64,000 nt of DNA from Vanilla planifolia (lineage: Eukaryota > Streptophyta > Magnoliopsida > Asparagales > Orchidaceae): the NCBI GenBank assembly GCA_023846275.1, contig CM043878.1:5325501-5389500 (forward strand). Reading direction: 5' to 3'. The notes beneath the pieces were generated by a model. The model saw only the letters and a list, made by a program, of their open reading frames with translations, was not told where the DNA came from and ran no database searches. The position numbers and the translations under genes were made by a program. How positions within the stretch are numbered: position 1 is the stretch's first letter; every line of letters begins with the position of its first letter. This document shows, piece by piece, positions 10,601-23,505 of this stretch.

Positions 10601-13032
10601 ATTTTGGATTGTTTTCATTAAAGATGTTCTTGTTTTTTAGCCTAAATGTGATTGTGATACAATCTATTATGTCATTCATGTTCTATTATAGAAACAAACA
10701 ATCATGGAATTTGAATTTGTTTAGATATTGCTTCCATTTCCTTAAAAATGGGAAATACCCTTGGGCATTATTTCTTAGGAACCAATTAGAAGCTAGCTCT
10801 TCAAGCTACCCCACTCTTAATTCAACTAGTTTAGTCAATATGTATTTGTTGATAAATTGCTTTAGGAAATGAATTGCTTGTTAAATGAGAGTAAGCATTT
10901 TTCTAATCCCAAGTTCAATGACTATAAGAAGGAATTCACAGATGATCTTTTCAAGTTAGGGAGATTAGCATAGAAATATCACAATTTTACTTATGACATT
11001 ATTGATAATGATTTCTCTTAGATGTTAATATGTAATAAACCTTTAAAAATGAACCCCAAGAGGAGCTAACCTCAAAATGTCATAGAGCCTAGCAATTGGT
11101 TCAACTAGACCTTCTATTGGATCTAGAAGAAAATAAGTTAAATTCTTTGCTAAGAGGAGCTCCAAACTTGACATAGAATGATGATTTCTCAATAATTGAT
11201 CACCCCTCAAGAATCAATTATTGTTTAGGTTCTAACAACCACTTTAACTAGTTAATCTGAAGACTCATCCACTTCTCTACACTAGTGAAGTCAAGTAGGT
11301 TTTCAGGTGATATTCACTCAAATTCTAAAACTCATACCCCATGATATTAGTCTTCTTAGGGAGGGAAATATGTAAAACTTGCATACAATACTTAAATTTT
11401 CCCATTTTATTTTTCAAACTCAAATCTTGTAAATGATAACATAGCATTTAGATTATAACAAAAGATGATTGTTCAATATTACTATTTTTGACTCTTATTC
11501 AAATACAAAAATTTTCAACTTTACTTCTAAAATAAAGATTCTTAATGTTTTAAAAGAAGGAATCTGAGGATGATTTCCTCAATGATTTTGTTGGAAAGAG
11601 ATAAAATGTTGTCAATTCATGTCTTAGTCAAGGAAAATGATTAACTAAAACTAGAGATAGAACATCTTATTATAAATAATTATAGTTTGGTTGAAAATGT
11701 AGAAAATTTGATTATGGAGAATCATGGAAAGGATTTTTAAATCTCCTAAAAGAATGAAGAAGAGGAGAAATTGATGATTTGTTTAAGAATGATGATCTTT
11801 AAGAATTGGATTGGCTTTCAAATTAGAAAAAGGATCTTGATGAAATATTGTTAAAGGTCTGTAAGGACTTATCTTCTTATAAGAGAAAACTAGTTCTAGA
11901 GAAGAAAAATTATTTAAGAAAACTATTGCAACTTTAATTGAGCCCACTTTCAATAAGCTTATGGAGAAATTTTGGTAGTTCGAGTTATTCAACATCATTC
12001 AAGGATAAGCCTATCTTGAGGGCTTTTATTGTGGCAAAGGCTCTTGCGGCTCTATTTGAAAAATTGATCATTAATTTAACTATGTAAGATGCTTTCTTGA
12101 TTTAAGAATAAAATTTGATTCAAAACCATTTTTTAAATAATTTGTTGAAGAGAGAAAACCATTGATGCAAAAAATTCTACATATTATATATTCTTTTACA
12201 AACTTAGAATGGAGTTAAAATTTTCATAAGTGTTTGTTCCAATTTTTTGTTTTTTGTTCTCAATTCTATGATTTTTTACTTTTAAATATGACAATGCAAA
12301 ATCGAATGAACTCTTATCGACAACTACATTAGGGAACAAACAAAGCATTGTTATTCTTGGGACAAGGCCTCCAACCTAAGGAATTCTTTAAAATATGTTT
12401 ATCAAAAATATACTTAAGAATTACTTTTTAGAACATTTTCATTGAATTATTTTTTTCTTGATGGATTTGAGGAACTCTTTGGCCAAACAATCTCATTATA
12501 GAAATTGTCATCAGATTATTTTCCTATGCATTTATCATTAAATTAGATTTCCCAAATAGATCTTAAGAACCAATGCATGTTTGCTTATATATGATGCACT
12601 AAAAAGGGGTTAAATTGGATGCTTAAAAAAATATAATGAATTATTATTGTAGAACCAAAGTTAAAAAATTGATAAGAATCATTGTTACAAAAAGTTAATG
12701 AAAAAGTTTGTAAGACAGTATGTATGCTAAAGGATAGCTAAAACTCTAAAGTTACAAAAAGAGTTAGAATTTTTTAGCATTTTTAAATAATCCATTTGTG
12801 GGGGTCATGCAATTTTTAGGAATCTCCTAATTGAAAATATGTTTATTGATGAGAGATTTGATAGAAGTTTTAAAGTTCTTGATAACAAAGACTAATTTTG
12901 ATGTCTTATAATACAAAAAAACAATACAAGAGAATTATTTAATTAAATAATTAGGTAATTACTTTAAAAAATTTTGAAGTTGTTATATTTGACAAATTTT
13001 AAGTGATTGAGTCTTATAATGAGGGGGAGAAA
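7628..13032. other. heavily decayed repeat DNA, family not assignable
   Basis: AT-rich DNA with long stretches that read like worn retroelement sequence. One possible Tekay-like LTR start (TGTAATATCTC) is at 7,630, and a purine-rich tract GAGGGGGAG precedes ATTACAAACATCTC at about 13,021-13,044. The few short open frames here match nothing I know and behave like chance frames. I see no host gene. Confidence 0.45.
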
Positions 13033-14262
13033 TTACAAACATCTCTAAGATATGTAGAAATTTATTAACTTGAAATTTCATTAAGTGATTAGTAGATTTG
13101 GTAAAATATTCACTATAGCAAAATTAAAAATAATTGTCAAAAAGGGGTTATAAGTCATAAAAAGAGGAAGTGAAGTGCAAATTGTTTTGAAACTAATGGT
13201 ATAAATGTTATGAAGTTTAGACTTGAATCAATCATAAAATGAATGATCTAATTTATAGGAAATATAAATATTTAATTTATATAATTTTTAAAGAAAAATA
13301 TTAAATTGTTAAAGATCATAAAAACTTTTTCAAAAAAATGGTGGCATGTAGTACATTTTCTTAGGAGTAAAATGCTATAATTTTTGTAAAAATTAGATGT
13401 GTACCAATTATGAAATAAGATATTAAACTTATAGAAAATAGATTTTTATTTAATATTTATATAATTTTTATTCAAAAATAAATATAAAAAATATCAAATA
13501 TTGTAAAAAAAAAATATAAAAAAATATTATTTGTAGAATTTTATTTATATTTTAATTTGGAGTTGGCTAATAACATATTTGAAGGCTATTTGGATTAAAA
13601 AATTTAAAAATTTTGGTTTGGCCTATAATGATTAATTTGAAATTTAATTTAATTTCTTTTATTTCTCAAATTTGACAAAACCAATGGTTTTAGGCAAAGT
13701 TCATCTACACCAACGAGGGGAATAATGTGTAAAACGATAGAAAGGGAAGTCAAGAACACTAGGTTTTAGCCTGTTAATGAGGAGGAACAATGCCATTGAA
13801 GGAAGAAAAGAGGAAATTTAAGGCATTGCACATTTTTGGAAAAGAGGATGGGAAAAATCAAGAGTGTTCTTGAGTTGATATGGGATTTTATAGAAAAGTT
13901 GGCTAACTTGGGAGAGTATTTGGGAATCCAATTTAGGAGATTTCAGTGTAGAAGTAAGAGGAATTAAGAGTCCTTGTGCTATTATGAGATTTGGGAATTT
14001 GCTCTAGCTTGTGACCCAAGTAAAGGAAGATGAATGCCTAAAATACTGATGTATGATGGTTAAAGAGAGTTTAAAGTAGAATCCAATTTGCTCAAGCTTT
14101 GAGCGATAGTTGTCATCTTTTGGGTGCCACATTGATGGAAAAATACTGATGTATGATGGTTAAAGAGAGTTTAAAGTAGATGACAAGCTCATAATTGATT
14201 GTGAGGGTGATTGGTGGGTAATTTCGAGTTTTGATTTCTTTCTAAACTGTTTAGGAGCTGTT
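13033..14262 (+). repeat. possible LTR-like segment between a purine tract and a PBS-like motif
   Basis: The left side follows the purine tract GAGGGGGAGAAA. The right side ends just before TTATCAGAGC (14,259-14,268), which resembles the tRNA-Met primer-binding motif TGGTATCAGAGC common in plant LTR elements. Neither edge has a convincing TG/CA end and I could not match a second copy, so the call is tentative. Confidence 0.25.
14040..14180 (+). repeat. exact 41-bp direct repeat, period 100 bp
   Basis: Positions 14,040-14,080 and 14,140-14,180 are identical over 41 bases (starting AAAATACTGATGTATGATGG). They are separated by 59 bases of unrelated sequence. Bases just outside the repeat differ. 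In such decayed DNA perfect identity points to a recent duplication. Confidence 0.9.
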
Positions 14263-14268
14263 ATCAGA

Positions 14269-15399
14269 GCTATCACGGCGAGAACAATATTTAGAAACAC
14301 TTGTTGCATCTTAATTACATTGTTGGAGTCACAATCTCATGATGAAGTTGAACTTGATTATCACTTTTTAGAACAACAACATGTTAATCGTCAAGTAATG
14401 CAATAATAGATTAATATAGGAGCAAACCTTACAATATTTCAATAATAAAAATGGCATTAGAGTTTGCTTGTAGCATATAGGTTAGAGTGATAATCCTACA
14501 TTGGTGTAGGTTTCATGTTGAAACATTTGAGGCTAAGAGCTGTTATAGGCTAATTATATAAATGATAATAATATGTTTATACATATTAATTTTGTCATAA
14601 CATTTATTACAACTCACATGTTGAAAATTATTTTCTTCAATGTAGCATACACAATATTAAATTTAAATTATATTTAGGAAATACAAATTTTCACAATTTT
14701 GATGTTGGAATAGAATTAATATTTTTCTAATATGGTGTAAATACTTTGTCAAATAGGACTTACAATGTATTTTTCCTTTATATCTTTTCTAGTTGTCTAA
14801 TTCTTAGATCCTTTGGAAGCTATCTATTGAAGAATCTTGAATTGATTTAAAAGACTAGTGGTTTATAATGATGATTATATTTTTTGATCACCTTCAATTA
14901 ATTTTTTCTTTGGTTTTAATTATATTTGAACTTGATTTAAGATTTCTACAACTAAATTAAGTGTCATTGTTATCTTTGGTATTGAAGTTGGAGCACGCAT
15001 CTTTCATCTTCTTGATTTCATAAGGTAACATAACGAATCCTTCATATCAAAATTATTCACTTTTGAAATAATTAGTCATTCATTAGATAGAAGTGCTACA
15101 AAAATAAAATATCAAACTTTAATGATTATCAATTGATTTGGGGAGTGCGAGGATAAAATAGATCAAGTAAAATATTAGACATGAAAACATGTAATGAGAT
15201 GGATGTGAGTTTATCTTAATCTAACTTAATGTTTTCCCTCTTTAGTAGCACTTGTCCTCTTCCTAATGTTGCCTACCTTAATTTATTATTATTTTTTTAG
15301 CCTTGTACCCTTTATCTCTCTTGCTCTCTTTCTCTCTATTTTGCTCACTTAGCTCTCCCACTTGCACCAATTCCCTTTTTTGGGAGGCCTCTTCAATAT
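14269..15399. other. spacer, nothing firm
   Basis: AT-rich, with a CT-rich patch at 15,240-15,400 just ahead of the recognisable LINE sequence. It may include the unrecognised 5' part of that LINE. Confidence 0.35.
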
Positions 15400-18300
15400 C
15401 CAAAGAGGACTTTTATTAGTTCATTATAGGTCTTGATTTTTGTGTTTGGGGTTTCACTATAAGTCCTTATACTTGGTGCAATAATGCAAAAGGTTATGTA
15501 TAGATTCATGAATGTCTTGATAGGGATTTCATTAGCTATGTAGATCTTTAGAACTTTTTATATGCTTTTTTCACTTACCTCACCATGATGGGATCATATC
15601 ATTATTATTGATTTAATTTTAACACTTTGAGTTAGTTAAGTGGCATTTACATTTTGAGAGTCTCTGGCTTGATTTCTTAGAGTCTAAAAACATTGTGGTA
15701 GGGATTTGATTAGGACCACTCATGTGTCTCCTCTTATTAGGATGAGTATTAAATTTGACCAAGCTTTAAGGGCATTATTTAATGGAGTAAAGACGCTTTT
15801 GGTAGCATTCATCTTCCCTTAAGTCATTGAAATAAGAAATTGCTATACTTCAAAGTAGGAATTCTTCTATTGGATTAGATGGGAAGGATCATAGCCATCT
15901 TCTTTGACTCATTATGGGCTATCATAACATGCTTTCCAAGCTTGATATTTGGTGGTGGTAAAGGACCAAATAGGTTTGGGCCACTATGGTTGACTTCAGT
16001 ACCTTGTTATTCTTTTTATCTACCATGAGACATTGATGAGATAACCATTTTGGCTCCCTCTTGAATGAGAAATGCACATCATTATGAAAAATATGGACAT
16101 TCAAGATGCCTTATTAGAGTTTTTACCTAGTACTGGATTGTAACATCTCTTTTAGTCCTCCTGAGTACTTTCTTCTCCTAAGGTTGTTACTTTAATCAAG
16201 GTATTTTTCTTAATACCCCCATAGCAAATGAAAATTTCACCTGGTTATTTGATCCCTATGGACAAATTGGCCTTAGGCAATGATGGATTTACAAGCTCTT
16301 TTATTAGGGATTAGTGGAGCATTATTGAGGTTGGCATTCGGGAGGCTATACTAGCTACTTGAGAGAGGTGGAAGAATAACAAAAACAATCATAATATAGG
16401 GGCAAAGGTTTCCCAAAATGGGTAGAAGGCTCAAAAGAATATCTAAAGTGGTGAATAAGTTTCATATTTACCTACAAGAGTGAAGATCTTGAATGATATA
16501 AGTAAAGTCACAAGTCTTTAAATAGTGAGGTACCTTTTCAGGCACTAGGGCTTGATCCTATGAGAATTTTATGATTAAGCATAATAAAGTTAGTAAAACT
16601 TTAAGATGAGTGACTAAGTTAAGGGATTACAAGAGAAAGGATAAAATTCAAATAGTTTGGGATAATACTTCACTAAGAAAGTCTATGATGTTTCAATATG
16701 ATATTAGAGTCAACCTTCTATAGTCTGATGTATGATTCAAAAAATGAAAAACTCGAAAGCTCTTGGGCATGTAAAATTTGAATGGCTACTCGAGAAGGAT
16801 GGAAGGATTAAGAGAACATCCAAAGTATAAGGACCAATAGGATAGTTTCACGTCAACTATATAAAAGAAGATTCTGAGAGATATAAGTAAAGTTATAATC
16901 CTTAAAATGGTGAGGTGCCTTTTGTGGGTAACATAGTCTTTTATCTTATGAGAAATTCATAGTTAAATATGCTAGAGTTAAAAAATTTTGGGATGGGTGG
17001 CCAAGCATAGAAGGGACCTTTATAAATAAAATAAAACTTGATTAGTTTGGAACAATATCTCACCAAGGCTTGGATGTTACATTATACATCATTTTTTTCA
17101 TGCTTAGTTGTTTATTTATTGGGGAGAAACCCTTATAATTCTTGTTCATAAGGTGCAAAGAGCCAAAGTTGTCAACTAACTTAGACCTATTAGCCATTGT
17201 AACTCAATCTACAAGATTATGACAAGGATCTTAGTATCACATCAACAAGTTGTTCTTCCCTATTAAATAATCCTTAAGCAAGTTACATTCATTCATGACA
17301 GATAATCCTTAATAATACCCTTATGTCTTAAGAGTTGAATCATGAACTTATTGCTTTTTCATCTCAAGAAAGGCTCAGGTCCCTAAACCTTTATGTTGCT
17401 TTAGCATATGATAGTATTAGCTAGGATTTCATCATTTTAGACTTTTCAGATAGTTGGTGTATCTAGGATAGTGCTTATATCTTTTAGCCTTAGTATGACA
17501 TCCTTCTAAATAAGAAAATGCTCCCTTGGATTACTACAACATGTGGGCTTTGGTAGAGGAGCTGCACATCCTTGTACTTATTCACCATGACGTTAGAATT
17601 TTTATTATTGATCATGTATATAGCATGCATCTCACTTTTGTTGTTAAAGGTATTAGTATTTCTCCATTTATGCCTAAGATTATTGATCAATTTATTAGAA
17701 ATATTCTTGATACTTATTGTTAAGTTTCGTATCTCCAGATTAATCATGGAAATCTATGATCATGTTTAGTAAGGGGATGGCCTTAAGAGAAAGAAATGGA
17801 TTATAGCCAAGCTTAAAATGAGGTAGTCATCTAAAGTGAAATACTTATATATTACTTTGGGTGTGAGAAAACTTCTAATTTTAGACTTCATGCATCTTAC
17901 TAGTTAATTATAGCCCAAATATCATCATGAGGCAACATTTGTTACTAGTGGGATAAATTGTGCTAGTTAACTCCATGCTGTTAGCTATATTGGTGTTTAC
18001 CCTCTCTTATGCTATTATTCCCATGATGATTATTCATGAGATTGAACCTAGGATTAGAGCCTTCTTATGGGATAGATATCATGATCAACACTCTATTCAC
18101 TTCATTGATTAGGCCATTATCATTAGGCTCATGAACTTGAGAGAGTTGAGTCTCCATCACCTGATTTCATGAAAAACCTCTTTAGTGGTATGCCATGCAA
18201 GTGTATTTCTTTCTTAGAGGGACTCACTTTTGATTAGATTTCTTCTTATTAGGTAAAACAAGCATCCCTTCTCATTGAGTACAGAGGAGATTCATTCATT

Positions 18301-19650
18301 TGGAGACTTCTTCATTTAGTTAAATACTTCACTCATGCCAACACCGTACGAAGCATTAATGATGCGAAAACTTGCTTATCTTTTTAAGATAATTAGCTAG
18401 GCCTAAGCATCTTGATTTAGTTACTTATCATAATTATGATGGAGATCTTTGTTTTTGAGCATTTGGTGAACTTTTGTACTTCAATAGAGAGTGGGATGTC
18501 GATTGATTATCTCACTTTTTAGCTCCTTAATGGTGGAGCATATTATTCTTTCTCATTTTACCAAACTTAAGAGGGGAGTTTCTTTGGTTTAGCACACTTC
18601 TGAGAGTATCAAGGCCCATTCTTCAAAGCTATACTATCATTGCATTGATGATGACAAGGTAAATAAGAGGTGAGGGTCTAAGCATGGAGGCTCACGGTCT
18701 AACTAAGGTTCCAAGCTTCTATCTAGTGCATGTGTCATGATGCCATTCCTATTTTGGTATGGTTGACTACCTAGTGGTTGCATTCTAAATAAACTTTCAT
18801 GGTGCCATTCATATGTAGAGAAATTTAAGCATGCCTTATGGTCTTATTAGGTAATTCATTAGATATGGGAGTGTTTATTCCATTTGGATAATAGTGTGAT
18901 TAGATTCTTTACCTTAATAGAGCTATTGGAATGGATGAAACACTTTTATAAGCACTCTTCTATATTGGGTATTTATTGTAACATTTGCTTTATATCACTT
19001 TTGGAAGAACTATAAATACTAGATTCATGGCAAATTCATTTCATCATTTATGATTCTTTGTAGTTCCATTATTATGTAGCTTGTTAGATCGTCCTCTTTT
19101 CGTGGTTAAGATTTTATGTCTAAATGGGTTATTTGGCCCCATGTTACCCACCTCTTTCTTTCTCCCTCCTCTAAAATGGATTTAGGATAACTATGATATA
19201 GTGGTTATGAGTTATAATAGAGTTGGCGTTGGTTTCATCATCACGAATTAGTACGGGAGGCCTATTTTGATGAAAGGTAAGACCTATTACTTTACTTTTG
19301 TTTAAGCTATGGAGGATTGGCTCATTCGTCTTACCATCTCATGCATGGCTCTTTAGCTTTTGCAGTCACTGAGGATTTTGATTGAGTCCAATTCCTCTCA
19401 AGCTATCACATCCCTTAAGGAGGTGGGTATCACATTTGCTGACTGGGATGGGATGATCCTATTTGACATGTCAGGATTAATATTAATTGCTTTAGGGAGA
19501 TTAGAATTACACATACTTTGAGAGAGGCTAACTCGGTGACTGACTAGATCACTAGATATGCTATCTTTTATGATTTTAGATGGGTATGAGGTATGCCCTT
19601 ACCACATGAGCTTTATCATATTATTGTATCTAACATTATGTATGACTCAT
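15400..19650 (+). mobile_element. L1-type LINE, ORF2 remnant (endonuclease, RT, RNase H)
   Basis: Read on the plus strand, plant L1 ORF2 blocks appear in order. An endonuclease end resembles G-x-YTWCNN-x-KG...LDR (about 15,450-15,530). The linker resembles HWNKE (about 15,825-15,840). The pre-RT block resembles PDGFT-x-SF...W-x-II (about 16,280-16,330). Reverse transcriptase starts with LIILVHKV...LRPISHCNSIYKI (about 17,130-17,220) and continues to the AYD-like block near 17,405. A FLW-like post-RT block lies near 18,065. An RNase H-like domain at 19,200-19,560 contains GVGFI and a LIESNSSQAI block. Stops and frame changes occur throughout, so it is an old non-functional copy. The 5' end (ORF1) is not recognised. 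The tail is uncertain; the AT run at 20,080 might be a grown 3' tail. Confidence 0.75.
16345..17080 (+). repeat. insertion in the LINE made of two tandem copies (period about 385 bp)
   Basis: The LINE reading is interrupted between the PDGFT-like block and the LIILVHKV-like block by about 735 bp. Inside, GAAGATCTTGAATGATATAA (16,482) recurs as GAAGATTCTGAGAGATATAA (16,867). The following blocks (ATAAGTAAAGT, GGTGAGGTGCCTTTT, TATGAGAAATT, TCACCAAGG-like) repeat in the same order. The copies are perhaps 65-70 percent alike. The source family is not known to me. Confidence 0.65.
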
Positions 19651-20078
19651 CTTAACTAGTTTTTTAATGTAAGCTTTAGCTATCTGCTTTACCTTTATCT
19701 CTCTCACATTATTTATTTTCCTCTCTTTGACACTCTCTTTTCTCTCTTCTATTCACTCCCCTCCAAGTACCTCTTTTCTTCTAACAATACTACTCTCTAT
19801 CTTATCTTCTTACTCTTAAAACAACTCCTCTTCTTTCTCTTTTTTTCCTAGTAACGACACTCCTTCCCTTTTTTCCTAGTGATAGAGCTCCTCCTCTTCT
19901 CATAAACTTTCTTTTCCACTCTTGATGAATCATGCCCTCACATGTAGAGCTCTCCCTAACTCTTCAACTCTTTATAACAATCAAAATTCTCAACACTCCT
20001 TATACTTGCACTAGTGCTTCCCCTTTTAACGCTTTCTACAAAATTTTGTAGCCACGAAGTCATAGCAATAGCTTAGGG

Positions 20079-20079
<1 letters not shown>
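19651..20079. other. CT-rich tract after the LINE
   Basis: A long pyrimidine-rich stretch (CTCTCTTT, CTTTTCTCTCTTC and similar). It may be LINE 3' sequence or the leader of another element. No gene is seen. Confidence 0.4.

Positions 20080-20171
<92 letters not shown>
20080..20171. repeat. AT dinucleotide microsatellite (about 46 units)
   Basis: An uninterrupted alternating AT run, the longest simple repeat in the window. Confidence 0.97.
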
Positions 20172-20174
<3 letters not shown>

Positions 20175-22888
20175 GGATAAGATTTGTTAGGTTTTAAATA
20201 TTATTAAATGTAATTAAGCTATTAATTAAATATTTTAATTATCTTAATTAGATTTCAAGTTTGTTTGCTTATAGTAAACCATGTTTAGGGTTAGTTTTAG
20301 GATTATTTTTTATTAATTTGATTATAATTTAAGCTTAATTAATTTTGTAAATTTTTTATTAATTTATCATCTAAAAATTTACTAACTATTATTAGAAATT
20401 CTTAGTCCATAAGATCTACTTATTATTAAATTTTTCTTATTTTTTTACTTTATTTATTATTTCAAATATTTTTCTTTCTAATAACTAATTTTCTTATTAA
20501 CATTTGTCTTTTGTAATTATCACACTTTTATCTTTATTGAGATAATTTTAACCTAAACTTCTTCATGATCTTTACATTTTATTCTATTTTTTTATAATAA
20601 TTTAGTATTTATTTTAATTTTTAGATTACTTTTAATTACATTATTAACATATTATTAAAATATTAAAAACATTTGCTCTTTTACTTTGTCTTCTAGATAC
20701 CTCTAATTGTTTTGTTATTTTGATATTGTTGCATTCTAGATATATTTTACTTATATTTTTAAGTTTGCTTCACTTTGTTTAAGGGCCATAACACCTTTTT
20801 AATTATAGAAGAGATTTTAAGAAAATTAATAATTCATAACAATTCTCATAATCATAAAAGCACCATTTATCATATTATTTCCTTTCAATGATATTTATAA
20901 TTTTTCGTCTCTTCTTTAAAGTTATAATTCATCCTTCAGAGTGCTGTAGAAGGTGAGACAAAAAGCTAGATTATATACATCTCTATTAAAGAAGAATACA
21001 ATTTTTTATTTAAATCATATAAACAAAAAATACACATAACAATACTCATCATTGTACAACATTGTGCTAAAAACCAAAATAATATATGCCATAATCTTCC
21101 CATTGATCCATTTTGTGAATAAATGACCATCAATCTCATCATAACCTCTACCTCTATGTGTAATAAAAATATAACTTATAATATAAATACTAATCAAACT
21201 TTATAAAATTTAATAGAAAAATTATTAAGGTAATTAAATATAATAATATGATGAAACAAAATAAACTAGTATATAATAAATAACATGATAACTAATATCT
21301 GTTATAAGTTTTAACCCTATACCTTGTGAGGTTTGATGAAAACAAAAACAAATTTTTTTGGTTACAAATCCTATTTTATGCTACTTTAAATGGTAAGTAG
21401 ATGGTTGAAGAAGTGAAAAAAGGAGCATTCTACAAGTGAAAATATGATAAAGAGTGTTGGTGACATTGCTTAAGTATGGCTTAACTTTCAAATCTTGAAG
21501 CCAAATGATCTATTTGCTAGTGTAGTGACTACTTATCCATAGCTCATCTTCTACAATTCATGTTGATTAGAATCATTAAACATTTCACTCATTACTATAT
21601 GATACATAGGATTCCATACATTATATCTTATGCATGCTTCAATTAATAACTCCATCTTATGAAGTAAAATAGAAAAAGAACTACAAAGTAAATTTAAGAT
21701 CATAAAGTCTAAACACTTGAAAGATCCTTTGGATTAAAAATTGTGCAAGTGTATCTTAAATTACCCTAAACACAAGCACTATTTAGAATCTACATAATGA
21801 TCATAATGAATGATGTCCTTTATTATACTGGTCAAATTTACCTCTTGCTCTATATCTTACTATAGGTTTTAGTTAGGATTGCTTGTTGTATGGTTACATT
21901 GGATTCATATTAATAGTATGATGTTCTATTTAACTTATCTAACCAAGTGGTCCTTGGTTGTACATGGTATAGTCAGCTATCAGCCATGTTCAAGTCCAGG
22001 TTGTGTTATGTGTGCTTAACAAAACTTGGAATTTTATAGTATGAAGCAATATGCCATACTTATTTTAACTATTTCTCCCCTAGAATTCTAAAATAATTGA
22101 AGTAAAATTAATATTATAATGGTGTCATATACATATGATGCAATATCTTATGAGAATGATCATCGTGAAAAATTGGAACATGTTAATTGGAATACCTTTG
22201 TTTAAATATAATTCTAATATAATAGACATAACCTATAGCTCTAAAATAAATGATCTAAGGGAGAACATTCATGCTAATATCATTCAATTATTTTAGTCAT
22301 ACAAAATATCCAAAATCCTGAGAGCATTGCACTAAGTGAATAAATTCATCATGCATTGATGATCTTTTATTAGATGTGCATGATCAACATACAACTTATA
22401 TACATGTGAGTATTAAACATTTATGCATGTGATCCTCATGATCATTTAGTACAAAATTTTGAAAACCTGAGAGAGTTCTTAAGGGTATGAAAAGAACGTG
22501 TATCGTACTAATGCAAGAAGAAATGCTAAAACATATTTTAGCTTATAAACGATTAAAAAACATAGGTTGAAACATTATATCAATATAATGGCCTACCCAA
22601 AATTTTTATAGGTTTAGAATAGAAAATCCTAGGATCATCGGGTAAGTAGCCAATGACTTATACTGATTTTGAATTTAAGGGATCTTAATTTAAAAGAGAT
22701 GATTTTAATAGCATATACTTATGTACTCATATTAGTAATGAAGTAACAAGGCACACACACAAGTGAAGTTTCTAAAAGGCTAAACAAAGAATCACTATCA
22801 CATGCACAAATAGAAAAATTGGATGTGATGAATAAAATTTTTAAAATATAAAATAAAGTGACTAAATAATTTCTTAACAATTTAATAC
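20172..22888. other. AT-rich decayed DNA, nothing recognised
   Basis: No protein domain, RNA gene or element end can be supported. The short open frames here look like chance. Confidence 0.5.
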
Positions 22889-23505
22889 TTTTTGTAGATA
22901 TTGGATAATGGGATAGGATCTCCCCCTTTAAGCCTCTAGCTCGCCTTCCTAAGGCCTCTTTAAAATCACACTATTGAATTTTTACACACAACATGTTTGT
23001 ATCACACAAGCTTAGCAATAATATTTTGTTACTTCATTCAGAAATTCAACACATACAAGTTTGTCAACATCCTTATTCATAAAGATCTTAATGGTATAAC
23101 AATAATTTATTAACTTACGAATACAAAAGGTTATTTTTGAATATTAAGATTCATATTTTTAGAATTTAAAAAGATATTTTCAAATTCTAAAAGATGCCAC
23201 AAATTACAAAGTAAAAACTTTAAATTCTATCATAAAACTGAAAGAAATTAACTTGAAAAGCTACAAAATTGATTATCATAAGTAGTTCCCAAACAGGCAT
23301 ATGCATTTTAGTGACAGTAATGACAAATGATGAGGTTGCTAGTGACAAAATCGACATAGACAGATGGCACATGATGTCTCAGGTTTGACTATCAGGTCAC
23401 CATGGGTCAAAGCAAATTAGTGAGGGTAGATGGGTCGATTATGTGTTTTGGGTCAAGCACATGTCAAAAGGGCAAAGTAGATCGATGCACACTATCATGT
23501 TGATG
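22889..23505 (-). mobile_element. reverse-oriented LTR fragment, same family as 1,225-1,960
   Basis: The reverse complement runs in step with 1,225-1,960. Shared landmarks include TTGACCCAAAACAC, TAAAATGCATATG followed by TTTGGGAACTA, and the end block GAGATCCT...CCCATTATC. It is a diverged, broken copy. It abuts plus-strand RT sequence of a different element at about 23,505, so one inserted into or recombined with the other. Confidence 0.7.

Noticed and set aside
10335-11998. Short open frames in AT-rich DNA
   Set aside because: They are low-complexity Ile/Phe/Tyr/Asn-rich readings with no motif, as expected by chance in this composition.
14259-14290. Start of a gag region after a PBS-like word
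   Set aside because: TTATCAGAGC is suggestive, but no LTR end CA precedes it and no gag signature follows.
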